From Thermotogota bacterium ADurb.Bin062 (GTDB taxonomy: Bacteria > Thermotogota > Thermotogae > MWEM01), in contig MWEM01000021.1 of assembly GCA_002071085.1 (NCBI GenBank), positions 1-43,173 of the forward strand: a stretch of 43,173 bases of DNA. Direction: 5' to 3'. Positions 24,340 to 32,435 of this stretch are shown in pieces. The translations under genes and the position numbers were made by a program. Below the pieces are notes generated by a model. It worked only from the letters and a program-made list of their open reading frames with translations, was not told the origin of the DNA and did not search any database. Within the stretch, counting starts at the first letter, position 1. Each line of letters starts with the position of its first letter.

Positions 24340-25425
24340 GTGGAACGGATAGAACGATTGGCCCTCCGGGGTTCGAAGATCTTCACCCCCGCGGAAATCG
24401 ATACGGTCGAAGCCTTTTCTTCGATTTCGGAGTTCTTGAAATCCGAAACCGCCCCTATGCTCGAAAGAAAGAAACGAAGAGTCGAGCAGATGTGGAACGC
24501 CGATATCGCCGATCGTTGCCGGAAAGTTTCAGGGCGCAAAGACCTCACGATCTTCTTTCCCGAAGAAGAGGGTTATCCCCCTTTGCTCAGGGAGATCGAT
24601 CCGATGCCCCAGGTCTTGTTCATCAAAGGGCAAGCGGAGTGGCTATCCAGCCCGGAACTGAAGATCGCGTGTGTCGGCTCACGAAAACCGTCATCATACG
24701 GGAAGTACGTAGTTCAAAAGATCATCGGTCAGTTAGCCGAACGTCGGGTGACCATCGTGAGCGGACTCGCATACGGAATAGACGTGATGGCCCATTTGAC
24801 GGCGATCGAGAAAGGCACCCACACGATCGGCGTATTGGGCTTCGGTGTGGACCACATCTACCCCGCATCCAACACGGTCGCCTTCAGGAAGGTCGAAGAA
24901 CAGGGCTGTCTGGTCAGCGAATACTTGCCTTGGCAAAAACCGGAGGTCTACTTTTTCCCTGAAAGAAATCGGATCATCTCGGGGTTAAGCCAAGGGGTTT
25001 TGGTCATCGAAGCCTCCAAGACGAGCGGTTCGTTGATAACGGTCCAGCACGCACTCTCTCAGAACCGGGATGTCTTCGCCATCCCCGGGTCGATACAGAG
25101 CGCTTTGTCAGAGGGCACCAACGGATTGATCAAGAAAGGAGCCAAGTTGGTGACGGACGCGCTGGATATCGTCGAGGAATACCCCTGGTTGGTCCCCGAT
25201 ACCCTGGCGAGTCCAGCAGCTGGCGCCGATAGCGCCTCCTTGGCTTCCGAGGAAAGAGCCGTCTATGATCTCATCGTAGAGGGCTGTGACCAGTTCGATA
25301 GCCTAGCCGAGAGGACCCGATATCAAGCGTCGACCCTGAACCGCATCTTGACAGGATTGTCGCTTAAGGGGCTGGTTACGAAGATCGGCTCCCAATACCT
25401 ACCCGGACGAGAAGGGTTCGTATGA
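24340..25425 (+). CDS. dprA: DprA/Smf DNA-processing protein
   Basis: A 361-residue protein. In naturally transformable bacteria it binds incoming single-stranded DNA and loads RecA. The Rossmann-like core carries CVGSRKPSSYGK, VSGLAYGIDVMAH, GVLGFGVDHIYP, PERNRIISGLSQGVLVIEA and SGSLITVQHALSQNRDVFAIPG, all diagnostic of DprA. A winged-helix C-terminal domain (about 285-361) and an N-terminal region of about 100 residues flank it. The start is GTG 24340, 12 bases after hslU. Its last four bases overlap the next gene (ATGA). Presence alone does not prove transformability, since DprA is widespread. Confidence 0.94.
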   Translation: MERIERLALRGSKIFTPAEIDTVEAFSSISEFLKSETAPMLERKKRRVEQMWNADIADRCRKVSGRKDLTIFFPEEEGYPPLLREIDPMPQVLFIKGQAEWLSSPELKIACVGSRKPSSYGKYVVQKIIGQLAERRVTIVSGLAYGIDVMAHLTAIEKGTHTIGVLGFGVDHIYPASNTVAFRKVEEQGCLVSEYLPWQKPEVYFFPERNRIISGLSQGVLVIEASKTSGSLITVQHALSQNRDVFAIPGSIQSALSEGTNGLIKKGAKLVTDALDIVEEYPWLVPDTLASPAAGADSASLASEERAVYDLIVEGCDQFDSLAERTRYQASTLNRILTGLSLKGLVTKIGSQYLPGREGFV

Positions 25426-26087
25426 GACCTCGACTTTGCGCGTTTCTTCTCTTATCGCTCTTCGGGCTATCGGTCTTTGGTATGTTGTTCGAGATCGGAA
25501 CGGGCTATCGCTTCGCACCGTTCAGTTTCGCCAACCACGGCTGGAACCTGGATTTGGGGTTATTCAACCAGTTCAATGATATGCTCACCCTCGATGTCAC
25601 CTATCATCCTCAGTTCTCTTTCAGCGAATCGGGAGAGCGAGAGGCCACGCCTACGAACTACCTCAATTTCGATGTGGATGTTATGATTCCGTTGTTAGGC
25701 CGGCGGGAAACGAGAGAAGGGTACCGCTTCGGCTTGTTCGGCACCTTCGAGTTTGGGAATTTTTACGACACCTATAAGGACCCTTCAGAAACTTCCTCTG
25801 ACCTATCCAATTGGGAAGTGTGGCAAAACAGCGGATACTGGTTGGGCGCTGGTTTATACGGCCAATACTATCTTCACCCGTGGATGTTTCAGTTGGGTAT
25901 CGGGTTTCCGATCATTCGAAGCCCGAATACTTTGAACACAATGGACTGGTTGTTGGGCACCGTCGAGTTTAAGACGCGATTTTTCATCGAAAGCGATCGT
26001 CATCGGTTCAGGGACCATCTCACCGTGGAAATCGAGATATCCGCTCGGAAAATCGGGCTGTCGGTTTGTCTCATCGAGCCCTTTTAA
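25422..26087 (+). CDS. Exported hypothetical protein, probably beta-barrel-like
   Basis: A 221-residue protein that I do not recognise. Residues 1-19 form a signal peptide (LCAFLLLSLFGLSVFG). The rest alternates aromatic and polar residues in short strands: GTGYRFAPFSF, WNLDLGLFNQF, LTLDVTYHPQFSF, YRFGLFGTFEFG, YWLGAGLYGQYYL, VEFKTRFFI and LTVEIEISA. This spacing is typical of a small outer-membrane beta-barrel of 8-10 strands, and the last residues LSVCLIEPF would close the barrel. If correct, the organism has an outer membrane. It overlaps dprA by four bases and lies one base before the rsuA-type gene, so it belongs to the same operon. Confidence 0.62.
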   Translation: MRPRLCAFLLLSLFGLSVFGMLFEIGTGYRFAPFSFANHGWNLDLGLFNQFNDMLTLDVTYHPQFSFSESGEREATPTNYLNFDVDVMIPLLGRRETREGYRFGLFGTFEFGNFYDTYKDPSETSSDLSNWEVWQNSGYWLGAGLYGQYYLHPWMFQLGIGFPIIRSPNTLNTMDWLLGTVEFKTRFFIESDRHRFRDHLTVEIEISARKIGLSVCLIEPF

Positions 26088-26088
26088 G

Positions 26089-26835
26089 ATGACGCTGCAG
26101 TATTATCTCCATCGGTGCGGACTGGCCGCGCGGCGAAAGGTCAATGCGATCATCGAGGGAGGACGGGTGAGGGTGAACGGAGTCGTCGTTCGCGATTTTT
26201 GGGCGCCCGTGGACCCGGAGAAGGATCGCATCACGGTCGACGGGGCGGTTTGCGCGTTGCCCCTGGGTCATCGCTATTACCTGTTCCATAAACCGAGCGG
26301 ACTCATCACGACGGTATCGGACCCTCAAGGACGGCCTACGGTCATAGATTACGTCAGACGCGTTCACGGTCTTTCGGGGCCGCTGCATCCGACGGGTCGG
26401 TTGGATAAGGAGACCGAGGGGCTGCTCATTCTCACGGATGACGGGGACTTCACGTACCGGATCACGCATCCCTCTCACGAGATCCCGAAGGTCTACCTGG
26501 CGGTCTTGCAGAGTGAGATCGGTCACGAACAAATACTCCTCTTGGAATCCGGGGTTGTGATCGACGGCGTGAAGACCGCGAAAGCAAAACTGTCCGAAAC
26601 GCGTCTGGAAAAGAGAGGCTTTACAGGCCGACCGTGCTGGCGGATCACGATACACGAGGGGAAGAAGCGGCAGGTACGCCGTCTCTTTGAATCGGTCGGG
26701 TCTCGGGTGGTGTACCTGCGGCGGGATCAAATCGGGCCCTTTACCCTCGAAGGAATAGAAATTCCCGGGCAGATCAGGGAGATCGATGAAAATGAACTGG
26801 AAGACTTCAGAAAGGCTTATTTTAATGACGGATAA
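26089..26835 (+). CDS. RsuA/RluB-family pseudouridine synthase
   Basis: A 248-residue RNA-modifying enzyme. An N-terminal S4 RNA-binding domain (residues 1-60, LQYYLHRCGLAARRKVNAIIEGGRVRVNG) is followed by the catalytic domain with KPSGLITT, then GRLDKETEGLLILTDDG, where the Asp of GRLD is the nucleophile, and the GKKRQVRRLFESVG motif near the C-terminus. The S4 plus RsuA layout fits RluB (23S rRNA) or RsuA (16S rRNA); the target base cannot be assigned by eye. It starts one base after the upstream stop. Confidence 0.92.
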   Translation: MTLQYYLHRCGLAARRKVNAIIEGGRVRVNGVVVRDFWAPVDPEKDRITVDGAVCALPLGHRYYLFHKPSGLITTVSDPQGRPTVIDYVRRVHGLSGPLHPTGRLDKETEGLLILTDDGDFTYRITHPSHEIPKVYLAVLQSEIGHEQILLLESGVVIDGVKTAKAKLSETRLEKRGFTGRPCWRITIHEGKKRQVRRLFESVGSRVVYLRRDQIGPFTLEGIEIPGQIREIDENELEDFRKAYFNDG

Positions 26836-26848
26836 ATGGGGGGGTTTG

Positions 26849-29083
26849 ATGAAAACGACGCTCACGCTGGTTGTCTTATGCATTTGCCTGACGCTGACGG
26901 CCTTTTCTCAAGATTTGTTCGAGCTGAAAAGCGTCCAATCCAAGATTCTACTGGCTTACGATCTCAACGACTATTCTTTGTTGGATGCCGCGATCATTGA
27001 TCTTCAGAAGATCATATTGGATCGAGGTTCCGACCCTTACGTCCTTTCGAAAGCTCACTTGCTCACGGGAGACGCCTACTTCTACAAAGGCTATTACAGT
27101 ACGGCCATAGAAGCTTACGAGAAAGCGCTGCAATACACCGGTAAAGATGATCAAGACTATCCTTACGCGGTCTATTCGAAGTGTTACGCGACCTATCATA
27201 TGGCGATGGAGACCCACCAAAGCCAGCGCGACTCTCTGTTGAATCAGGCGTTGATCCTTTTAGAGCAATTGGTCAGTTTTTCCGGATACCAACAGGACTA
27301 TTATTTGCTGAAAGGGATGATCCAGAAAGCGAAGGGCGATTACCTCGCCGCTTCCTCCAGTTTCGACGCGGTAACCGACCCGAGCGCCATAGGATTCGCC
27401 AGCTACTACAAAGGATTGATCTTCTTTGAGCAAGGGAACTACCCTTCGGCGATCATGGCTTTCGAGCGGGCGAAACAGTTCGGGCAGAGCCCGGAGCTGA
27501 TGGCCGCCAGCATATACCAGACGATCCGCGCCATGATGAACCTTCAGAATTATCGGGAGGCGTTGAGTTACTCCGAGAACTTGGTTCGCAACTATTCCAC
27601 AACCCGCTATCGCGATGAGATCTTCATGCTGCACGTGGAACTGTTGTATCGCACGGGCGAATATGCCAACGCCGCGCGCTATATCGATTACATCATCGAA
27701 AACGCCAAAAGCACCCGTGATTTGGTCGACGCCTACAATGCGATGGGTTGGCTCGCCTACAAGTCGGGTAATTACGAGACCGCTTTGGCCAACTGGAACA
27801 AAGCGATCAGCGTAGGCGCCGCGGAGTATCCGATCGAAACCTTCGAAGTGGCGAAACAGGCGATCAATGTTTTACGTAACACGGGGGATTCGGCGAAGAT
27901 GGTGTCCTATCTGAACCAGATGAAGGCCACCTTTCCTTCGCAAGGGACGGCCTTGGACCTGGAGAGCGCGAAAGTGTATCTCTCCTTGGGGCGGTACTCG
28001 GAAGCGGAGGTTCTGTTACAGCGTGTCTTGTCGTCCGGTCTTTTTTATCAGGACGCGAACTACACGCTCGCCCAACTCTACCAGAAGACGGGAGATATGA
28101 AGCGGGCCCAAGACTACGTCGACCGGGTTATCCGCTCGGGAAATCAAGCCGCTGTCTTCCAAGGGTATACCTTCCAAGGCGATCTCTACCTCCAGACCGG
28201 CGATTATCAAAAGGCGAAGATCGCGTACGAAAATGCCTTGAAGAACGCCTCCGAAGCGGAAAGAAGCCAAGCGATCCTGAACCTCGGAATCGTCGCGCTG
28301 AATGCCAAAGACTACGCGACCGCGCAGAAGCAGTTTGAAACCTTGAAAACAGAGATCACGAAAGACCTCAGCGCGGCGCTGGACGCGGCGTTCTATATGG
28401 CCGAAACCTATATCGCGCGGAATCTGCCCGCTTCGGCGTTGAACGAGTACGATTGGATTTTGAGAAACGACGTTTCGAAAAAGTACTATAAGACGGTGAC
28501 TCTGAAAAAGTATACGGTGATGTTGGATACGAATCAGGACCCGCTGGAAATCGCCCGGCAGATCGATGCGGCCCTTCAAGTGACGTCGGACTCTGCTCTC
28601 AGCGCGGAGTTAAGGTATCTGAGAGCCGAAGCCTATTTGAAAAAAGGCGACCTCATTTCCGCTTTCGAAGCGTTGAGGGACGCAAGCTTCGATCGGTTGT
28701 CCGCGGGATCTAAGGGAGGGTACCTGTATATACGCGGGAAATACTACGCCTCTCAGGGGAACGAAGGGGAGATGCGCGCGGCCTTCGAGCAGCTGATCGA
28801 TCAGTACCCGCAATCCCCGAAAACACCCTGGGCGATACAGGATTATGCCCTGTACTACTATAACAAGAACGATTACACAAATGCGAAGAATCAGTTTTTT
28901 AAGCTGATCACCTCCTATCCGGATTTTTCCAAAAACGACACCGCCTATTACTACATCGGCTTATGCTACGAGAAGTCCGGCGAGAGGGACAAGGCCCTGA
29001 AAATATACCAAGACCTGGTTGCGAAGTACCCCGCGTCTTCGAGGGTTTCGGAGGCAAAAAAACGGATAGAGGCCTTACAATAA
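26849..29083 (+). CDS. Large exported TPR-repeat protein
   Basis: A 744-residue exported protein. The signal peptide covers residues 1-21 (MKTTLTLVVLCICLTLTAFSQ). The rest is a near-continuous series of tetratricopeptide repeats, for example YKGYYSTAIEAYEKAL, YYKGLIFFEQGNYPSAIMAFERA, GWLAYKSGNYETALANWNKAI, GDLYLQTGDYQKAKIAYENAL and YYIGLCYEKSGERDKALKIYQDL. Roughly 14-18 repeats fit the length. No catalytic domain is visible, so a scaffold or assembly role outside the cytoplasm (BamD/YbgF- or pilus-assembly-like) is plausible. The ATG at 26849 follows GGGGGG; the longer frame to 26786 overlaps the rsuA-type gene and is rejected. The stop TAA overlaps the proposed ATA start of ispE. Confidence 0.88.
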   Translation: MKTTLTLVVLCICLTLTAFSQDLFELKSVQSKILLAYDLNDYSLLDAAIIDLQKIILDRGSDPYVLSKAHLLTGDAYFYKGYYSTAIEAYEKALQYTGKDDQDYPYAVYSKCYATYHMAMETHQSQRDSLLNQALILLEQLVSFSGYQQDYYLLKGMIQKAKGDYLAASSSFDAVTDPSAIGFASYYKGLIFFEQGNYPSAIMAFERAKQFGQSPELMAASIYQTIRAMMNLQNYREALSYSENLVRNYSTTRYRDEIFMLHVELLYRTGEYANAARYIDYIIENAKSTRDLVDAYNAMGWLAYKSGNYETALANWNKAISVGAAEYPIETFEVAKQAINVLRNTGDSAKMVSYLNQMKATFPSQGTALDLESAKVYLSLGRYSEAEVLLQRVLSSGLFYQDANYTLAQLYQKTGDMKRAQDYVDRVIRSGNQAAVFQGYTFQGDLYLQTGDYQKAKIAYENALKNASEAERSQAILNLGIVALNAKDYATAQKQFETLKTEITKDLSAALDAAFYMAETYIARNLPASALNEYDWILRNDVSKKYYKTVTLKKYTVMLDTNQDPLEIARQIDAALQVTSDSALSAELRYLRAEAYLKKGDLISAFEALRDASFDRLSAGSKGGYLYIRGKYYASQGNEGEMRAAFEQLIDQYPQSPKTPWAIQDYALYYYNKNDYTNAKNQFFKLITSYPDFSKNDTAYYYIGLCYEKSGERDKALKIYQDLVAKYPASSRVSEAKKRIEALQ

Positions 29084-30036
29084 CCTCCGCGAAGAGACAG
29101 GTCACGGTATTAGAGGCGCGGGCGAAGATCAATCTTTTTTTACGGGTCTTCTCTCGCGGGCAAGACGGATACCACCCGATACAGACGCTGTTCCAGACGG
29201 TCGCTCTCTCGGATAGGCTGACACTCGAGGAGACGGAAAGTCCCACCTCCTTCTCTGTGGAGCACGATCCTAGCATCGTTTTTCAACCGGAACTGCGTTG
29301 GGATGGGCGCAATTTGCTGTACAAAGCCTTCGAAGTGTTAGAAAACGCCGCCGGTCATACGTGCGGGCATTGGAAGATCCACCTAAAGAAAACGATCCCA
29401 ACGCAATCGGGACTCGGCGGTGGCAGCGCCGATGCGGCGGTGTTGCTCCGGTTTTTGTGTCGACGGTTCGGTTTGGACCCGCATACCGAATGGAGCGTAG
29501 CGAAACGGCTTGGCGCCGATGTTCCGTTTTTTCTCCTATGCGGTACCGCGATAGGTGAAGAAAACGGGAGCGCCTTGTCCCCGTTACCGCCGTTGCCCGC
29601 CTTGCCGGTGTTGCTCGTCCAACCGCCGTACGCGATGAGTACCGCGAAAATGTACGAGCAGTACGATCAAATGGTCTCACGGAGCCCGAATCATCCGCTC
29701 AGGGAGGATAGGTCGGACCAACAGACCGCTCAGGATGTCTATATGGCCTTGGCGCAACAGTTGCCGGTGATTTCGCGCAACGACTTTGAAGAGGTGGCTT
29801 TGACGTATTATCCGGAATACCGTGTTTTTCACAGTTTTTTCTCTCGTCTGGGTGAAGACGGGATGCATAGGGACCCGGCGATCTTGCTCAAACGGATGAG
29901 CGGTTCTGGATCCGCTCATTACGTCGTGTTTAAGGCCGATACTGACCCGTCGGTCTTGGCGCGTTATGAAAGCCTGTGTCGGGACGCCGGCTGTTGGGCG
30001 ACTTTAACACGGTTTTCGCGTGGGGATGTCGTATGA
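29080..30036 (+). CDS. ispE: 4-diphosphocytidyl-2-C-methyl-D-erythritol kinase, with atypical start
   Basis: A GHMP-family kinase of the MEP isoprenoid pathway. It shows ARAKINLFLRVFSRGQDGYHPIQTLFQ at the N-terminus, the ATP loop PTQSGLGGGSADAAV (about residues 100-114 in this numbering) and KRMSGSGSAHYVVF near the C-terminus. The frame has no ATG, GTG or TTG between 28963 and the conserved core. I place the start at ATA 29080: AGAGG lies seven bases upstream, and ATA overlaps the upstream stop as ATAA, just as ATGA overlaps do elsewhere in this operon. The alternative is ATG 28963, which would add 39 residues unlike any IspE and overlap the TPR gene by 121 bases. The start is uncertain; the function is not. 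Confidence 0.85.
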   Translation: MTSAKRQVTVLEARAKINLFLRVFSRGQDGYHPIQTLFQTVALSDRLTLEETESPTSFSVEHDPSIVFQPELRWDGRNLLYKAFEVLENAAGHTCGHWKIHLKKTIPTQSGLGGGSADAAVLLRFLCRRFGLDPHTEWSVAKRLGADVPFFLLCGTAIGEENGSALSPLPPLPALPVLLVQPPYAMSTAKMYEQYDQMVSRSPNHPLREDRSDQQTAQDVYMALAQQLPVISRNDFEEVALTYYPEYRVFHSFFSRLGEDGMHRDPAILLKRMSGSGSAHYVVFKADTDPSVLARYESLCRDAGCWATLTRFSRGDVV

Positions 30037-31226
30037 GCTGGCCGAGTCCGACTCCCGTGGTTCGTTCAAGTGGCGCGATGTTGCCTCTCGCCGCTTTCAG
30101 TATAGAAAAAGAGCGGCTATTGAAGATCGTGAGCTATTGCGAGATGATCGCGGGCTCCGAGAAGAAATACGGGTTTTTTTGGCTCTTTCACCATCAGGGG
30201 CTGCGGATTTTCGTCACGGATGGTTCTTTGAGAACGGTCTTCCAGGCGAAGGGGGAGTATCCGGCTTTCGAGCGCGCCTACCAATTTCCGATACGCCCGT
30301 TGAAGCTCTTTTTGCAAGAACGGTCGGTGGATACGCACGTTAACGTTCTTCTAGGCGAAGAATCGGCGATCTTTCGTTGCGATAACGAAGTATTGTCATT
30401 AAGGCAGGGCCAGGACAGGCGGATAGAAGACTTGTCCTTTCCGGATTCGTTGTGTACGGTGCCTTTCAAGGCGTTTATGAACGGCATAGACTTCGCGACG
30501 ATTTCTCTTCCTATGCTCGATCGGGTTTTTTTGGTCGATTACGACGGGCAGTTTGCGGTGGTCAGCGTGGAGCAGGACAGCTTCGCGCTCTTCAATAGCG
30601 AGATTCCGATTCGTCGCTTCGAAGACGGCAGCTTTTTGAAAGCCCAAATCCCGTATGCCAGCATCCGCCATTTTGTGAAGGCGTGTTCGCTCATCGATGT
30701 GAATGAACTCAAGATCGGCGTTTCTCTAGAAAGCGAGGAGATTTATTTCCAAACGGCTGGGGCCGTGACGGCTTTGTGTATGAAAGCGCTGGACGAAAGA
30801 GACGAGACCGACCTCTTCCGACTGTTGCACGTCTACGAGCGGATGGAACCGGTGGCGCGGGTGGACTCCGGAAAGGCCCGAAAGCTTTTTTCTAAGGCGC
30901 TTCGGCTTTCGGATAACGGCATCCTAAACCTATCCCGTTATCCCGAGGAGCTGGAGTTTTGGATTTCCAAAAAAACTTTGTACTACTCCGTTCGAGATAG
31001 TCTTGAACCGTATTGTGAGACCGCGGACGCTCCATCCTCGATACAGTTTTACGGGAAGATGATCAAGTCTTCGCTGAATCGCATTACAACGAAAAAGCTG
31101 TGTATGTTCCAATCCGGCGAGTTCATAGGGTTTGGGGACGAAAACAAAAGAAGGATGGCCGTGGTCCGGGGGAAAAAAGTAGAAAGGAGTTGGAATCATG
31201 CAGGATTGGATGGAACTCACGAATGA
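30033..31226 (+). CDS. Hypothetical protein, weakly sliding-clamp-like
   Basis: A 397-residue cytoplasmic protein with no signal peptide or membrane helix, which I cannot assign. Three stretches look like repeated alpha-beta units: about 15-130 ([14 protein letters not shown]...[20 protein letters not shown]), about 140-260 ([16 protein letters not shown]...[20 protein letters not shown]) and about 215-380 ([35 protein letters not shown]). This is faintly like the three-domain DnaN beta clamp, but the match is too weak to name it. The start ATG 30033 overlaps the ispE stop (ATGA); its end overlaps the next gene by 29 bases. It sits in the same tight operon. Confidence 0.7.
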   Translation: MSWPSPTPVVRSSGAMLPLAAFSIEKERLLKIVSYCEMIAGSEKKYGFFWLFHHQGLRIFVTDGSLRTVFQAKGEYPAFERAYQFPIRPLKLFLQERSVDTHVNVLLGEESAIFRCDNEVLSLRQGQDRRIEDLSFPDSLCTVPFKAFMNGIDFATISLPMLDRVFLVDYDGQFAVVSVEQDSFALFNSEIPIRRFEDGSFLKAQIPYASIRHFVKACSLIDVNELKIGVSLESEEIYFQTAGAVTALCMKALDERDETDLFRLLHVYERMEPVARVDSGKARKLFSKALRLSDNGILNLSRYPEELEFWISKKTLYYSVRDSLEPYCETADAPSSIQFYGKMIKSSLNRITTKKLCMFQSGEFIGFGDENKRRMAVVRGKKVERSWNHAGLDGTHE

Positions 31227-32382
31227 GATGGAAGAGGCGAAAGAGCAAGGGTTATACACATGGATTCGGACGTTGGAGGGGCCACAGGGCGCCTGGTTGA
31301 CGATACAGTCGAAAAAAGTGCTCAACCTGTCTTCGAACAACTATTTGGGGTTAGCCAATCATCCGGCGATGAAACAGGCGGCAATCGAAGCGATCCAAAA
31401 CTGGGGCGTCGGTCCGGGGGCGGTTCGGACGATCGCGGGGACGATGTCTTTGCACAACCAGCTCGAAGAGCGGCTGGCCGCGTTTAAGAAGGTAGAAGCC
31501 GTCATTATGCTCCAATCCGGCTTTACAGCCAATCAAGCCGTGCTGGCTCCTTTGGTCGGCGCCCAAGACGCCCTGTTGTCGGATGAATTGAATCACGCCA
31601 GCATTATCGATGGGACGCGTCTGACGAAAGCGATGCGCTTCGTTTGGAAGCATAAGGATATGGTTGACTTGCGCGAACAGTTGCGAAAGGCCCAGCTCGA
31701 AGGTGCTAGGCGAAAGATCATCATCACCGACGGTGTTTTCAGTATGGATGGCGATATCGCGCCCTTACCGGAGATCGTGGCTCTGGCGAAAGAGTTCGAA
31801 GCGATCGTGTTGGTTGACGACGCGCATGGCGAGGGGGTGTTGGGCTCACACGGGCGCGGCATCGTCGACCATTACCATCTCCACGGAGAGGTGGACATCG
31901 AAGTCGGCACGCTTTCGAAGGCCTTCGGAGTGATCGGCGGGTTCGTCGCCGGGAAAAAACCGCTGATCGATTACTTGAAACAGAAGGCGCGTCCCTTTTT
32001 GTTCAGCAGCTCTCTGAGCCCAGCGGATACGGCGGCCGCAATCGAGTCGGTCAAAATCCTGGAGTCAAGCGACGAGTTGGTGAAAAAGCTTTGGGAGAAC
32101 GCCGAATATTTCCGGTCGAATATGACGCGCCTCGGATTCGATACCGGCCACACGCAGACCCCGATCACGCCGGTGATGCTCTACGAGGCGCCTTTAGCCA
32201 GCCAATTCAGCCGAACCCTCTTTGAAAAGGGTGTCTTTGCGCAATCGCTCGGATTCCCGACGGTTCCCAAAGGGAAAGCGCGTATACGGGTCATTATGAG
32301 CGCGGCCCACAGTAAAGAAGACCTCGATTACGGCATCCGCGCCTTCGAAGAGGTCGGTAAAGAGCTAGGGGTGTTAAGATAG
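31198..32382 (+). CDS. Glycine C-acetyltransferase / 8-amino-7-oxononanoate synthase family (Kbl/BioF)
   Basis: A 394-residue PLP enzyme of the alpha-oxoamine synthase family that condenses an amino acid with an acyl-Co[16 protein letters not shown] and [19 protein letters not shown] are the conserved N-terminal blocks. [11 protein letters not shown] contains D207, which contacts the PLP nitrogen. [12 protein letters not shown] contains the Schiff-base lysine K241, and [11 protein letters not shown] follows. Length is normal. Kbl (threonine breakdown to glycine and acetyl-CoA) is more likely than BioF because no other biotin gene is present, but specificity is not proven. AAAGGAG precedes the ATG. 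It is the last gene of the operon and is followed by a hairpin terminator. Confidence 0.88.
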   Translation: MQDWMELTNEMEEAKEQGLYTWIRTLEGPQGAWLTIQSKKVLNLSSNNYLGLANHPAMKQAAIEAIQNWGVGPGAVRTIAGTMSLHNQLEERLAAFKKVEAVIMLQSGFTANQAVLAPLVGAQDALLSDELNHASIIDGTRLTKAMRFVWKHKDMVDLREQLRKAQLEGARRKIIITDGVFSMDGDIAPLPEIVALAKEFEAIVLVDDAHGEGVLGSHGRGIVDHYHLHGEVDIEVGTLSKAFGVIGGFVAGKKPLIDYLKQKARPFLFSSSLSPADTAAAIESVKILESSDELVKKLWENAEYFRSNMTRLGFDTGHTQTPITPVMLYEAPLASQFSRTLFEKGVFAQSLGFPTVPKGKARIRVIMSAAHSKEDLDYGIRAFEEVGKELGVLR

Positions 32383-32399
32383 ACCCTTCGGCCTGTAAG

Positions 32400-32435
32400 G
32401 GTGGTCGTCTGTCGTCAACCCGACGACCACCTTTT
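32400..32435 (+). terminator. Intrinsic terminator of the 11-gene operon
   Basis: GGTGGTCGTC (32400-32409) pairs perfectly with GACGACCACC (32422-32431), and TTTT follows. It overlaps the last codons of the convergent permease gene, so the same bases also encode that protein's C-terminus. Confidence 0.8.
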
